A DNA stretch of 64,000 nt from Piscicola geometra. Lineage: Eukaryota > Annelida > Clitellata > Hirudinida > Piscicolidae. Every line of letters begins with the position of its first letter. The first letter of the stretch is position 1. The stretch spans positions 3,823,590 to 3,887,589 of the forward strand of contig OX030967.1 of NCBI GenBank assembly GCA_943735955.1, in the 5' to 3' direction. The notes below the pieces were generated by a model, which was not told the origin of the DNA, did not search any database, and saw nothing but the letters and a program-made list of their open reading frames with translations. Shown piece after piece: positions 26,401 through 38,400 of the stretch. The translations under genes were made by a program, and so were the position numbers.

Positions 26401-29400
26401 TGGAGGGGGTAGTGTGATGGTTTTGTGGTGGTGGTGGTGGGGAGGGGGTAGTGTGATGGTTTGGTGGTGGTGGTGGTGTGGAGGGGGAAGTGTGATGGTG
26501 GTGGTGAGGAGGGGGGTAGTGTGATGGTTTGGTGGTGGTGGTGGTGGGGAGGGGGTAGTGTGATGGTGGTGGTGAGGAGGGGGTAGTGTGATGGTTTGGT
26601 GGTGGTGGTAGAGGGGAGGGGGTAGTGTGATGGTTTGGTAGTGGTGAGAAGGGGGGTAGTGTGATGGTTTGGTGATGGTGGTGGTGGGGAGGGGGTAGTG
26701 TGATGGTTTGGTGATGGTGGTGGTGGGGAGGGGGTAGTGTGATGGTTTGGTGGTGGTGGTGGTTGGGAGGGGGTAGTGTGATGGTTTGGTGGTGGTGGTG
26801 GTGTGGAGGGGGGTAGTGTGATGGTTTGGTGATGGTGGTGGTGTGGAGGGGGTAGTGTGATGGTTTTGTGGTGGTGGTGGTGGGGAGGGGGTAGTGTGAT
26901 GGTGGTGGTGAGGAGGGGGGTAGTGTGATGGTTTGGTGGTGGTGGTGGTGGGGAGGGGTAGTGTGATGGTTTGGTGGTGGTGGTGGTGGGGAGGAGGTAG
27001 TGTGATGGTTTGGTGGTGGTGGTGGTGGGGAGGAGGTAGTGTGATGGTTTGGTGGTGGTGGTAGTGGGGAGGAGGTAGTGTGATGGTTTGGTGATGATGG
27101 TGGTGGGGAGGGGGAAGTGTGATGGTTTGTTGATGGTGGTGGCGGGGAGAAGGTAGTGTGATGGTTTGGTGATGGTGGTGGTGGGGAGGGGGGTAGTGTG
27201 ATGGTTTGGTGATAGTGGTGGTGGGGAGGGGGGTAGTGTGATGGTTTGGTGGTGGTGGTGGTGTGGAGGGGGAAGTGTGATGGTTTGGTGATGGTCGTGG
27301 TGGGGAGGGGGGTAGTGTGATGGTTTGGTGGTGGTGGTGGTGGGGAGGGGGTAGTGTGATGGTTTGGTGATAGTGGTGGTGGGGAGGGGGTAGTGTGATG
27401 GTTTGGTGGTGGTGGTGGTGGGGAGGAGGTAGTGTGATGGTTTGGTGATGGTGGTGGTGGGGAGGGGGTAGTGTGATGGTTTGGTGATAGTGGTGGTGGG
27501 GAGGGGGTAGTGTGATGGTTTGGTGATGGTGGTGGTGGGGAGGGAGTAGTGTGATGGTTTGGTGGTGGTGGTGGTGGGGAGGAGGTAGTGTGATGGTTTG
27601 GTGATGGTGGTGGTGGGGAGGGGGTAGTGTGATGGTTTGGTAGTGGTGAGGAGGGGGTAGTGTGATGGTTTGGTGATGGTGGTGGTGGGGAAGGGGTAGT
27701 GTGATGGTTTGGTGATGGTGGTGGTGGGGAGGGGGGTAGTGTGATGGTTTGGTGGTGGTGGTGGTTGGGAGGGGGTAGTGTGATGGTTTGGTGGTGGTGG
27801 TGGTGGGGAGCGGGTAGTGTGATGGTTTGGTGATGGTGGTGGTGTGGAGGGGGTAGTGTGATGGTTTTGTGGTGGTGGTGGTGGGGAGGGGGTAGTGTGA
27901 TGGTGGTGGTGAGGAGGGGGTAGTGTGATGGTTTGGTGGTGGTGGTGGTGGGGAGGGGGTAGTGTGATGGTGGTGGTGAGGAGGGGGTAGTGTGATGGTT
28001 TGGTGGTGGTGGTGGTGGGGAGGGGGTAGTGTGATGGTTTGGTGATGGTCGTGATGGGGAGGGGGTAGTGTGATGGTTTGGTGGTGGTGGTGGTGGGGAG
28101 GGGGTAGTGTGATGGTTTGGTAGTGGTGAGGAGGGGGTAGTGTGATGGTTTGGTGATGGTGGTGGTGGGGAGGGGGGTAGTGTGATGGTTTGGTGATGGT
28201 GGTGGTGGGGAGGGGGTAGTGTGATGGTTTGGTGGTGGTGGTGGTTGGGAGGGGGTAGTGTGATGGTTTGGTGGTGGTGGTGGTGGGGAGCGGGTAGTGT
28301 GATGGTTTGGTGATGGTGGTGGTGTGGAGGGGGGTAGTGTGATGGTTTTGTGGTGGTGGTGGTGGGGAGGGGGTAGTGTGATGGTGGTGGTGAGGAGGGG
28401 GTAGTGTGATGGTTTGGTGGTGGTGGTGGTGGGGAGGGGGGTAGTGTGATGGTGGTGGTGAGGAGGGGGTAGTGTGATGGTTTGGTGGTGGTGGTGGTGG
28501 GGAGGGGGGTAGTGTGATGGTTTGGTGATGGTCGTGGTGGGGAGGGGGTAGTGTGATGGTTTGGTGGTGGTGGTGGTGGGGAGGGGGGTAGTGTGATGGT
28601 TTGGTAGTGGTGAGGAGGGGGTAGTGTGATGGTTTGGTGATGGTGGTGGTGGGGAGGGGGTAGTGTGATGGTTTGGTGATGGTGGTGGTGGGGAGGGGGT
28701 AGTGTGATGGTTTGGTGGTGGTGGTGGTTGGGAGGGGGTAGTGTGATGGTTTGGTGGTGGTGGTGGTGGGGAGCGGGTAGTGTGATGGTTTGGTGATGGT
28801 GGTGGTGTGGAGGGGGTAGTGTGATGGTTTTGTGGTGGTGGTGGTGGGGAGGGAGTAGTGTGATGGTTTGGTGGTGGTGGTGGGGAGGGGGTAGTGTGAT
28901 GGTTTGGTGGTGGTGGTGGTGAGGAGGGGGTAGTGTGATGGTTTGTTGATGGTGGTGGTGGGGAGGGGGTAGTGTGATGGTGGTGGTGAGGAGGGGGTAG
29001 TGTGATGGTTTGTTGATGGTGGTGGTGGGGAGGGGAAAGTGTGATGGTTTGTTGATGGTGGTGGCGGGGAGAAGGTAGTGTGATGGTTTGGTGATGGTGG
29101 TGGTGGGGAGGGGGGTAGTGTGATGGTTTGGTGATGGTGGTGGTGGAGAGGGGGTAGTGTGATGGTTTGGTGGTGGTGGTGGTGGGGAGGGGGTAGTGTG
29201 ATGGTTTGGTGATGGTGGTGGTGGGGAGGGGGTAGTGTGATGGTTTGGTGATGGTGGTGGTGGAGAGCGGGTAGTGTGATGGTTTGGTGATGGTGGTGGT
29301 GGGGAGGGGGTAGTGTGATGGTGGTGGTGGGGAGGGGGGTAGTGTGATGGTGGTGGTGAGGAGGGGGTAGTGTGATGGTTTGGTGGTGGTGGTGGTGGGG

Positions 29401-32400
29401 AGGGGGTAGTGTGATGGTTTGGTGGTGGTGGTGGTGGGGAGGAGGTAGTGTGATGGTTTGGTGGTGGTGGTGGTGGGGAGGAGGTAGTGTGATGGTTTGG
29501 TGTGGTGGTGGTGGGGAGGAGGTAGTGTGATGGTTTGGTGGTGGTGGTGGTGGGGAGGGGGGTAGTGTGATGGTTTGGTGATGGTCGTGATGGGGAGGGG
29601 GGTAGTGTGATGGTTTGGTGGTGGTGGTGGTGGGGAGGGGGGTAGTGTGATGGTTTGGTGGTGGTGGTGGTGGGGAGGGGGTAGTGTGATGGTTTGGTAG
29701 TGGTGAGGAGGGGGGTAGTGTGATGGTTTGGTGATGGTGGTGGTGGGGAGGGGGTAGTGTGATGGTTTGGTGATGGTGGTGGTGGGGAGGGGGTAGTGTG
29801 ATGGTTTGGTGGTGGTGGTGGTTGGGAGGGGGTAGTGTGATGGTTTGGTGGTGGTGGTGGTGGGGAGCGGGTAGTGTGATGGTTTGGTGATGGTGGTGGT
29901 GTGGAGGGGGTAGTGTGATGGTTTTGTGGTGGTGGTGGTGGGGAGGGGGGTAGTGTGATGGTGGTGGTGAGGAGGGGGTAGTGTGATGGTTTGGTGGTGG
30001 TGGTGGTGGGGAGGGGGGTAGTGTGATGGTGGTGGTGAGGAGGGGGTAGTGTGATGGTTTGGTGGTGGTGGTGGTGGGGAGGGGGGTAGTGTGATGGTTT
30101 GGTGATGGTCGTGATGGGAAGGGGGGTAGTGTGATGGTTTGGTGGTGGTGGTGGTGGGGAGGGGGTAGTGTGATGGTTTGGTAGTGGTGAGGAGGGGGGT
30201 AGTGTGATGGTTTGGTGATGGTGGTGGTGGGGAGGGGGGTAGTGTGATGGTTTGGTGATGGTGGTGGTGGGGAGGGGGTAGTGTGATGGTTTGGTGGTGG
30301 TGGTGGTTGGGAGGGGGTAGTGTGATGGTTTGGTGGTGGTGGTGGTGGGGAGCGGGTAGTGTGATGGTTTGGTGATGGTGGTGGTGTGGAGGGGGGTAGT
30401 GTGATGGTTTTGTGGTGGTGGTGGTGGGGAGGGGGGTAGTGTGATGGTTTGTTGATGGTGGTGGCGGGGAGAAGGTAGTGTGATGGTTTGGTGATAGTGG
30501 TGGTGGGGAGGGGGGTAGTGTGATGGTTTGGTGATGGTGGTGGTGGGGAGGGAGTAGTGTGATGGTTTGGTGATGGTGGTGGTGGAGAGGGGGTAGTGTG
30601 ATGGTTTGGTGGTGGTGGTGGTGGGGAGGAGGTAGTGTGATGGTTTGGTGATGGTGGTGGTGGGGAGGGGGTAGTGTGATGGTGGTGGTGAGGAGGGGGG
30701 TAGTGTGATGGTTTGGTGGTGGTGGTGGTGGGGAGGGGGTAGTGTGATGGTTTGGTGGTGGTGGTGGTGGGGAGGAGGTAGTGTGATGGTTTGGTGGTGG
30801 TGGTGGTGGGGAGGAGGCAGTGTGATGGTTTGGTGTGGTGGTGGTGGGGAGAAGGTAGTGTGATGGTTTGGTGGTGGTGGTGGTGGGGAGCGGGTAGTGT
30901 GATGCTTTGGTGATGGTGGTGGTGTGGAGGGGGTAGTGTGATGGTTTTGTGGTGGTGGTGGTGGGGAGGGGGTAGTGTGATGGTGGTGGTGAGGAGGGGG
31001 GTAGTGTGATGGTTTGGTGGTGGTGGTGGTGGGGAGGGGGTAGTGTGATGGTTTGGTGATGGTCGTGGTGGGGAGGGGGGTAGTGTGATGGTTTGGTGGT
31101 GGTGGTGGTGGGGAGGGGGTAGTGTGATGGTTTGGTAGTGGTGAGGAGGGGGTAGTGTGATGGTTTGGTGATGGTGGTGGTGGGGAGGGGGGTAGTGTGA
31201 TGGTTTGGTGATGGTGGTGGTGGGGAGGGGGGTAGTGTGATGGTTTGGTGGTGGTGGTGGTTGGGAGGGGGTAGTGTGATGGTTTGGTGGTGGTGGTGGT
31301 GGGGAGCGGGTAGTGTGATGGTTTGGTGATGGTGGTGGTGTGGAGGGGGTAGTGTGATGGTTTTGTGGTGGTGGTGGTGGGGAGGGAGTAGTGTGATGGT
31401 TTGGTGGTGGTGGTGGGGAGGGGGGTAGTGTGATGGTTTGGTGGTGGTGGTGGTGAGGAGGGGGTAGTTTGATGGTTTGTTGATGGTGGTGGTGGGGAGG
31501 GGGGTAGTGTGATGGTGGTGGTGAGGAGGGGGTAGTGTGATGGTTTGTTGATGGTGGTGGTAGGGAGGGGGAAGTGTGATGGTTTGTTGATGGTGGTGGC
31601 GGGGAGAAGGTAGTGTGATGGTTTGGTGATGGTGGTGGTGGGGAGGGGGGTAGTGTGATGGTTTGGTGATGGTGGTGGTGGAGAGGGGGTAGTGTGATGG
31701 TTTGGTGGTGGTGGTGGTGGGGAGGGGGTAGTGTGATGGTTTGGTGATGGTGGTGGTGGAGAGCGGGTAGTGTGATGGTTTGGTGATGGTGGTGGTGGGG
31801 AGGGGGTAGTGTGATGGTGGTGGTGGGGAGGGGGTAGTGTGATGGTGGTGGTGGGGAGGGGGTAGTGTGATGGTGGTGGTGAGGAGGGGGGTAGTGTGAT
31901 GGTTTGGTGGTGGTGGTGGTGGGGAGGGGGTAGTGTGATGGTTTGGTGGTGGTGGTGGTGGGGAGGAGGTAGTGTGATGGTTTGGTGGTGGTGGTGGTGG
32001 GGAGGAAGTAGTGTGATGGTTTGGTGTGGTGGTGGTGGGGAGGAGGTAGTGTGATGGTTTGGTGGTGGTGGTGGTGGGGAGGGGGTAGTGTGATGGTTTG
32101 GTGATGGTCGTGATGGGGAGGGGGGTAGTGTGATGGTTTGGTGGTGGTGGTGGTGGGGAGGGGGGTAGTGTGATGGTTTGGTGGTGGTGGTGGTGGGGAG
32201 GGGGGTAGTGTGATGGTTTGGTAGTGGTGAGGAGGGGGTAGTGTGATGGTTTGGTGATGGTGGTGGTGGGGAGGGGGTAGTGTGATGGTTTGGTGATGGT
32301 GGTGGTGGGGAGGGGGTAGTGTGATGGTTTGGTGGTGGTGGTGGTTGGGAGGGGGGTAGTGTGATGGTTTGGTGGTGGTGGTGGTGGGGAGCGGGTAGTG

Positions 32401-35400
32401 TGATGGTTTGGTGATGGTGGTGGTGTGGAGGGGGTAGTGTGATGGTTTTGTGGTGGTGGTGGTGGGGAGGGGGGTAGTGTGATGGTGGTGGTGAGGAGGG
32501 GGGTAGTGTGATGGTTTGGTGGTGGTGGTGGTGGGGAGGGGGTAGTGTGATGGTGGTGGTGAGGAGGGGGTAGTGTGATGGTTTGGTGGTGGTGGTGGTG
32601 GGGAGGGGGTAGTGTGATGGTTTGGTGATGGTCGTGATGGGGAGGGGGGTAGTGTGATGGTTTGGTGGTGGTGGTGGTGGGGAGGGGGTAGTGTGATGGT
32701 TTGGTAGTGGTGAGAAGGGGGTAGTGTGATGGTTTGGTGATGGTGGTGGTGGGGAGGGGGTAGTGTGATGGTTTGGTGATGGTGGTGGTGGGGAGGGGGT
32801 AGTGTGATGGTTTGGTGGTGGTGGTGGTTGGGAGGGGGGTAGTGTGATGGTTTGGTGGTGGTGGTGGTGGGGAGCGGGTAGTGTGATGGTTTGGTGATGG
32901 TGGTGGTGTGGAGGGGGTAGTGTGATGGTTTTGTGGTGGTGGTGGTGGGGAGGGGGTAGTGTGATGGTGGTGGTGAGGAGGGGGGTAGTGTGATGGTTTG
33001 GTGGTGGTGGTGGTGGGGAGGGGTAGTGTGATGGTTTGGTGGTGGTGGTGGTGGGGAGGAGGTAGTGTGATGGTTTGGTGGTGGTGGTGGTGGGGAGGAG
33101 GTAGTGTGATGGTTTGGTGGTGGTGGTAGTGGGGAGGAGGTAGTGTGATGGTTTGGTGATGATGGTGGTGGGGAGGGGGAAGTGTGATGGTTTGTTGATG
33201 GTGGTGGCGGGGAGAAGGTAGTGTGATGGTTTGGTGATGGTGGTGGTGGGGAGGGGGGTAGTGTGATGGTTTGGTGATAGTGGTGGTGGGGAGGGGGTAG
33301 TGTGATGGTTTGGTGGTGGTGGTGGTGTGGAGGGGGAAGTGTGATGGTTTGGTGATGGTCGTGGTGGGGAGGGGGGTAGTGTGATGGTTTGGTGGTGGTG
33401 GTGGTGGGGAGGGGGGTAGTGTGATGGTTTGGTGATAGTGGTGGTGGGGAGGGGGTAGTGTGATGGTTTGGTGGTGGTGGTGGTGGGGAGGAGGTAGTGT
33501 GATGGTTTGGTGATGGTGGTGGTGGGGAGGGGGTAGTGTGATGGTTTGGTGATAGTGGTGGTGGGGAGGGGGGTAGTGTGATGGTTTGGTGATAGTGGTG
33601 GTGGGGAGGGGGTAGTGTGATGGTTTGGTGATGGTGGGGAGGGGGTAGTGTGATGGTTTGGTGATGGTGGTGGTGGAGAGCGGGTAGTGTGATGGTTTGG
33701 TGGTGGTGGTGGTGGGGAAGAGGTAGTGTGATGGTTTGGTGATGGTGGTGGTGGGGAGGGGGGTAGTGTGATGGTGCTGGTGAGGAGGGGGTAGTGTGAT
33801 GGTTTGTTGATGGTGGTGGTGGGGAAGGGGAAGTGTGATGGTTTGTTGATGGTGGTGGCGGGGAGAAGGTAGTGTGATGGTTTGGTGATGGTGGTGGTGG
33901 GGAGGGGGTAGTGTGATGGTTTGGTGATGGTGGTGGTTGGAAGGGGGTAGTGTGATGGTTTGGTGGTGGTGGTGGTGGAGAGCGGGTAGTGTGATGGTTT
34001 GGTGGTGTTGGTGGTGGTGGTGGGGAGGGGGGTAGTGTGATGGTGGTGGTGGTGGTGGTGGTGGGGAGGGGGGTAGTGTGATGGTTTGGTGGTGGTGGTG
34101 AAGGGGAGGAGGTAGTGTGATGGTTTGGTGATGGTGGTAGTGGAGAGCGGGTAGTGTGATGGTTTGGTGGTCGTGGTGGTGGGAAGGAGGTAGTGTGATG
34201 GTTTGGTGATGGTGGTGGTGGGGAGGGGGGTAGTGTGATGGTGGTGGTGGGGAGGAGGTAGTGTGATGGTTTGATGATGGTGGTGGTGGAGAGGGGGTAG
34301 TGTGATGGTTTGGTGGTGGTGGTGGTGGGGAGGAGGTAGTGTGATGGTTTGGTGATGGTGGTGGTGGGGAGGGGGTAGTGTGATGGTTTGGTGGTGGTGG
34401 GGAGGGGGGTAGTGTGATGGTTTGGTGGTGGTGGTGGTGGGGAGGGGGTAGTTTGATGGTTTGGTGGTGGTGGTGGTGGGGAGGGGGGTAGTGTGATGGT
34501 TTGGTGGTGGTGGTGGTGGGGGAGGGGGGTAGTGTGATGGTTTGGTGATGGTGGTGGTGGGGAGGGGGTAGTGTGAAGTTTTGGTAGTGGTGAGGAGGGG
34601 GTAGTGTGATGGTTTGGTGATGGTGGTGGTGGGGAGGGGGTAGTGTGATGGTTTGGTGATGGTGGTGGTTGGGAGGGGGTAGTGTGATGGTTTGGTGATG
34701 GTGGTGGTGGGGAGGGGGTAGTGTGATGGTTTGGTGGTGGTGGTGGTTGGGAGGGGGGTAGTGTGATGGTTTGGTGGTGGTGGTGGTGGGGAGCGGGTAG
34801 TGTGATGGTTTGGTGATGGTGGTGAAGGGGAGGGGGGTAGTGTGATGGTTTGGTGATGGTGGTGGTGGAGAGCGGGTAGTGTGATGGTTTGGTGGTCGTG
34901 GTGGTGGGGAGGAGGTAGTGTGATGGTTTGGTGATGGTGGTGGTGGGGAGGGGGGTAGTGTGATGGTGGTGGTGGAGAGGAGGTAGTGTGATGGTTTGGT
35001 GATGGTGGTGGTGGGGAGGGGATAGTGTGATGGTTTGGTGGTGGTGGTGGTGGGGAGGAGGTAGTGTGATGGTTTGGTGATGGTGGTGGTGGGGAGGGGG
35101 TAGTGTGATGGTTTGGTGGTGGTGGGGAGGGGGTAGTGTGATGGTTTGGTGGTGGTGGTGGTGGGGAGGGGGGTAGTTTGATGGTTTGGTGGTGGTGGTG
35201 GTGGGGAGGGGGGTAGTGTGATGGTTTGGTGGTGGTGGGGAGGGGGTAGTGTGATGGTTTGGTGGTGGTGGTGGTGGGGAGGGGGTAGTTTGATGGTTTG
35301 GTGGTGATGGTGGTGGGGAGGGGGGTAGTGTGATGGTTTGGTGGTGGTGGTGGTGGGGAGGGGGGTAATGTGATGGTTTGGTGATGGTGGTGGTGGGGAG

Positions 35401-38400
35401 GGGGTAGTGTGAAGTTTTGGTAGTGGTGAGGAGGGGGTAGTGTGATGGTTTGGTGATGGTGGTGGTGGGGAGGGGGTAGTGTGATGGTTTGGTGATGGTG
35501 GTGGTTGGGAGGGGGGTAGTGTGATGGTTTGGTGATGGTGGTGGTGGGGAGGGGGTAGTGTGATGGTTTGGTGGTGGTGGTGGTTGGGAGGGGGTAGTGT
35601 GATGGTTTGGTGGTGGTGGTGGTGGGGAGCGGGTAGTGTGATGGTTTGGTGATGGTGGTGGTGTGGAGGGGGTAGTGTGATGGTTTGGTGGTGGTGGTGG
35701 TGGTGGGGAGGGGGTAGTGTGATGGTGGTGGTGGTGGTGGTGGGGAGGGGGTAGTGTGATGGTTTGGTGGTGGTGGTGAAGGGGAGGGGTAGTGTGATGG
35801 TTTGGTGATGGTGGTGGTGGAGAGCGGGTAGTGTGATGGTTTGGTGGTCGTGGTGGTGGGGAGGAGGTAGTGTGATGGTTTGGTGATGGTGGTGGTGGGG
35901 AGGATGTAGTGTGATGGTGGTGGTGGGGAGGAGGTAGTGTGATGGTTTGGTGATGGTGGTGGTGGGGAGGGGATAGTGTGATGGTTTGGTGGTGGTGGTG
36001 GTGGGGAGCGGGTAGTGTGATGGTTTGGTGATGGTGGTGGTGTGGAGGGGGAAGTGTGATGGTTTGGTGATGGTGGTGGTGGGGAGGGGGTAGTGTGATG
36101 GTTTGATGGTGGTGGTGGTGGTGGGGAAGGGGTAGTGTGATGGTTTGGTGGTGGTGGTGGTGGGGAGGGGGTAGTGTGATGGTTTGGTGATGGTGGTGGT
36201 GGGTAGGGGGTAGTGTGATGGTTTGGTGATGGTGGTGGTGGGGAGGGGGTAGTGTGATGGTTTGGTGGTGGTGGGGAGGGGGTAGTGTGATGGTTTGGTG
36301 GTGGTGGTGGTGGGGAGGGGGGTAGTTTGATGGTTTGGTGGTGGTGGTGGTGGGGAGGGGGTAGTGTGATGGTTTGGTGGTGGTGGTGGTGGGGAGGGGG
36401 TAGTGTGATGGTTTGGTGATGGTGATGGTGGGGAGGGGGTAGTGTGATGGTTTGGTGGTGGTGGTGGTGGGGAGGGGGTAGTGTGATGGTTTGGTGGTGG
36501 TGGTGGTGGGGAGCGGGTAGTGTGATGGTTTGGTGATGGTGGTGGTGTGGAGGGGGGTAGTGTGATGGTTTGGTGGTGGTGGTGGTGGGGAGCGGGTAGT
36601 GTGATGGTTTGGTGATGGTGGTGGTGTGGAGGGGGAAGTGTGATGGTTTGGTGATGGTGGTGGTGGGGAGGGGGGTAGTGTGATGGTTTGATGGTGGTGG
36701 TGGTGGTGGGGAAAGGGTAGTGTGATGGTTTGGTGGTGGTGGTGGTGGGGAGGGGGTAGTGTGATGGTTTGGTGGTGGTGGTGGTGGGGAGGGGGGTAGT
36801 GTGATGGTTTGGTGATGGTGGTGGTGGGTAGGGGGGTAGTGTGATGGTTTGGTGGTGGTGGTGGTGGGGAGGGGGAAGTGTGATGGTTTGGTGGTGGTGG
36901 TGGTGGGGAGGGGGTAGTGTGATGGTTTGGTGGTGGTGGTGGTGGGGAGCGGGTAGTGTGATGGTTTGGTGATGGTGGTGGTGTGGAGGGGGAAGTGTGA
37001 TGGTTTGGTGATGGTGGTGGTGGGGAGGGGGGTAGTGTGATGGTTTGATGGTGGTGGTGGTGGTGGGGAAGGGGTAGTGTGATGGTTTGGTGGTGGTGGT
37101 GGTGGGGAGGGGGTAGTGTGATGGTTTGGTGATGGTGGTGGTGGGTAGGGGGTAGTGTGATGGTTTGGTGGTGGTGGTGGTGGGGAGCGGGTAGTGTGAT
37201 GGTTTGGTGGTCGTGGTGGTGGGGAGGAGGTAGTGTGATGGTTTGGTGATGGTGGTGGTGGGGAGGGGGTAGTGTGATGGTTTGGTGGTGGTGGGGAGGG
37301 GGTAGTGTGATGGTTTGGTGGTGGTGGTGAAGGGGAGGGGGTAGTGTGATGGTTTGGTGATGGTGGTGGTGGAGAGCGGGTAGTGTGATGGTTTGGTGGT
37401 CGTGGTGGTGGGGAGGAGGTAGTGTGATGGTTTGGTGATGGTGGTGGTGGGGAGGGGGTAGTGTGATGGTGGTGGTGGGGAGGAGGTAGTGTGATGGTTT
37501 GGTGATGGTGGTGGTGGGGAGGGGATAGTGTGATGGTTTGGTGGTGGTGGTGGTGGGGAGCGGGTAGTGTGATGGTTTGGTGATGGTGGTGGTGTGGAGG
37601 GGGAAGTGTGATGGTTTGGTGATGGTGGTGGTGGGGAGGGGGGTAGTGTGATGGTTTGATGGTGGTGGTGGTGGTGGGGAAGGGGTAGTGTGATGGTTTG
37701 GTGGTGGTGGTGGTGGGGAGGGGGTAGTGTGATGGTTTGGTGATGGTGGTGGTGGGTAGGGGGTAGTGTGATGGTTTGGTGATGGTGGTGGTGGGGAGGG
37801 GGTAGTGTGATGGTTTGGTGGTGGTGGGGAGGGGGTAGTGTGATGGTTTGGTGGTGGTGGTGGTGGGGAGGGGGTAGTTTGATGGTTTGGTGGTGGTGGT
37901 GGTGGGGAGGGGGGTAGTGTGATGGTTTGGTGGTGGTGGTGGTGGGGAGGGGGTAGTGTGATGGTTTGGTGATGGTGATGGTGGGGAGGGGGTAGTGTGA
38001 TGGTTTGGTGGTGGTGGTGGTGGGGAGGGGGTAGTGTGATGGTTTGGTGGTGGTGGTGGTGGGGAGCGGGTAGTGTGATGGTTTGGTGATGGTGGTGGTG
38101 TGGAGGGGGTAGTGTGATGGTTTGGTGGTGGTGGTGGTGGGGAGCGGGTAGTGTGATGGTTTGGTGATGGTGGTGGTGTGGAGGGGGAAGTGTGATGGTT
38201 TGGTGATGGTGGTGGTGGGGAGGGGGTAGTGTGATGGTTTGATGGTGGTGGTGGTGGTGGGGAAAGGGTAGTGTGATGGTTTGGTGGTGGTGGTGGTGGG
38301 GAGGGGGTAGTGTGATGGTTTGGTGGTGGTGGTGGTGGGGAGGGGGGTAGTGTGATGGTTTGGTGATGGTGGTGGTGGGTAGGGGGGTAGTGTGATGGTT

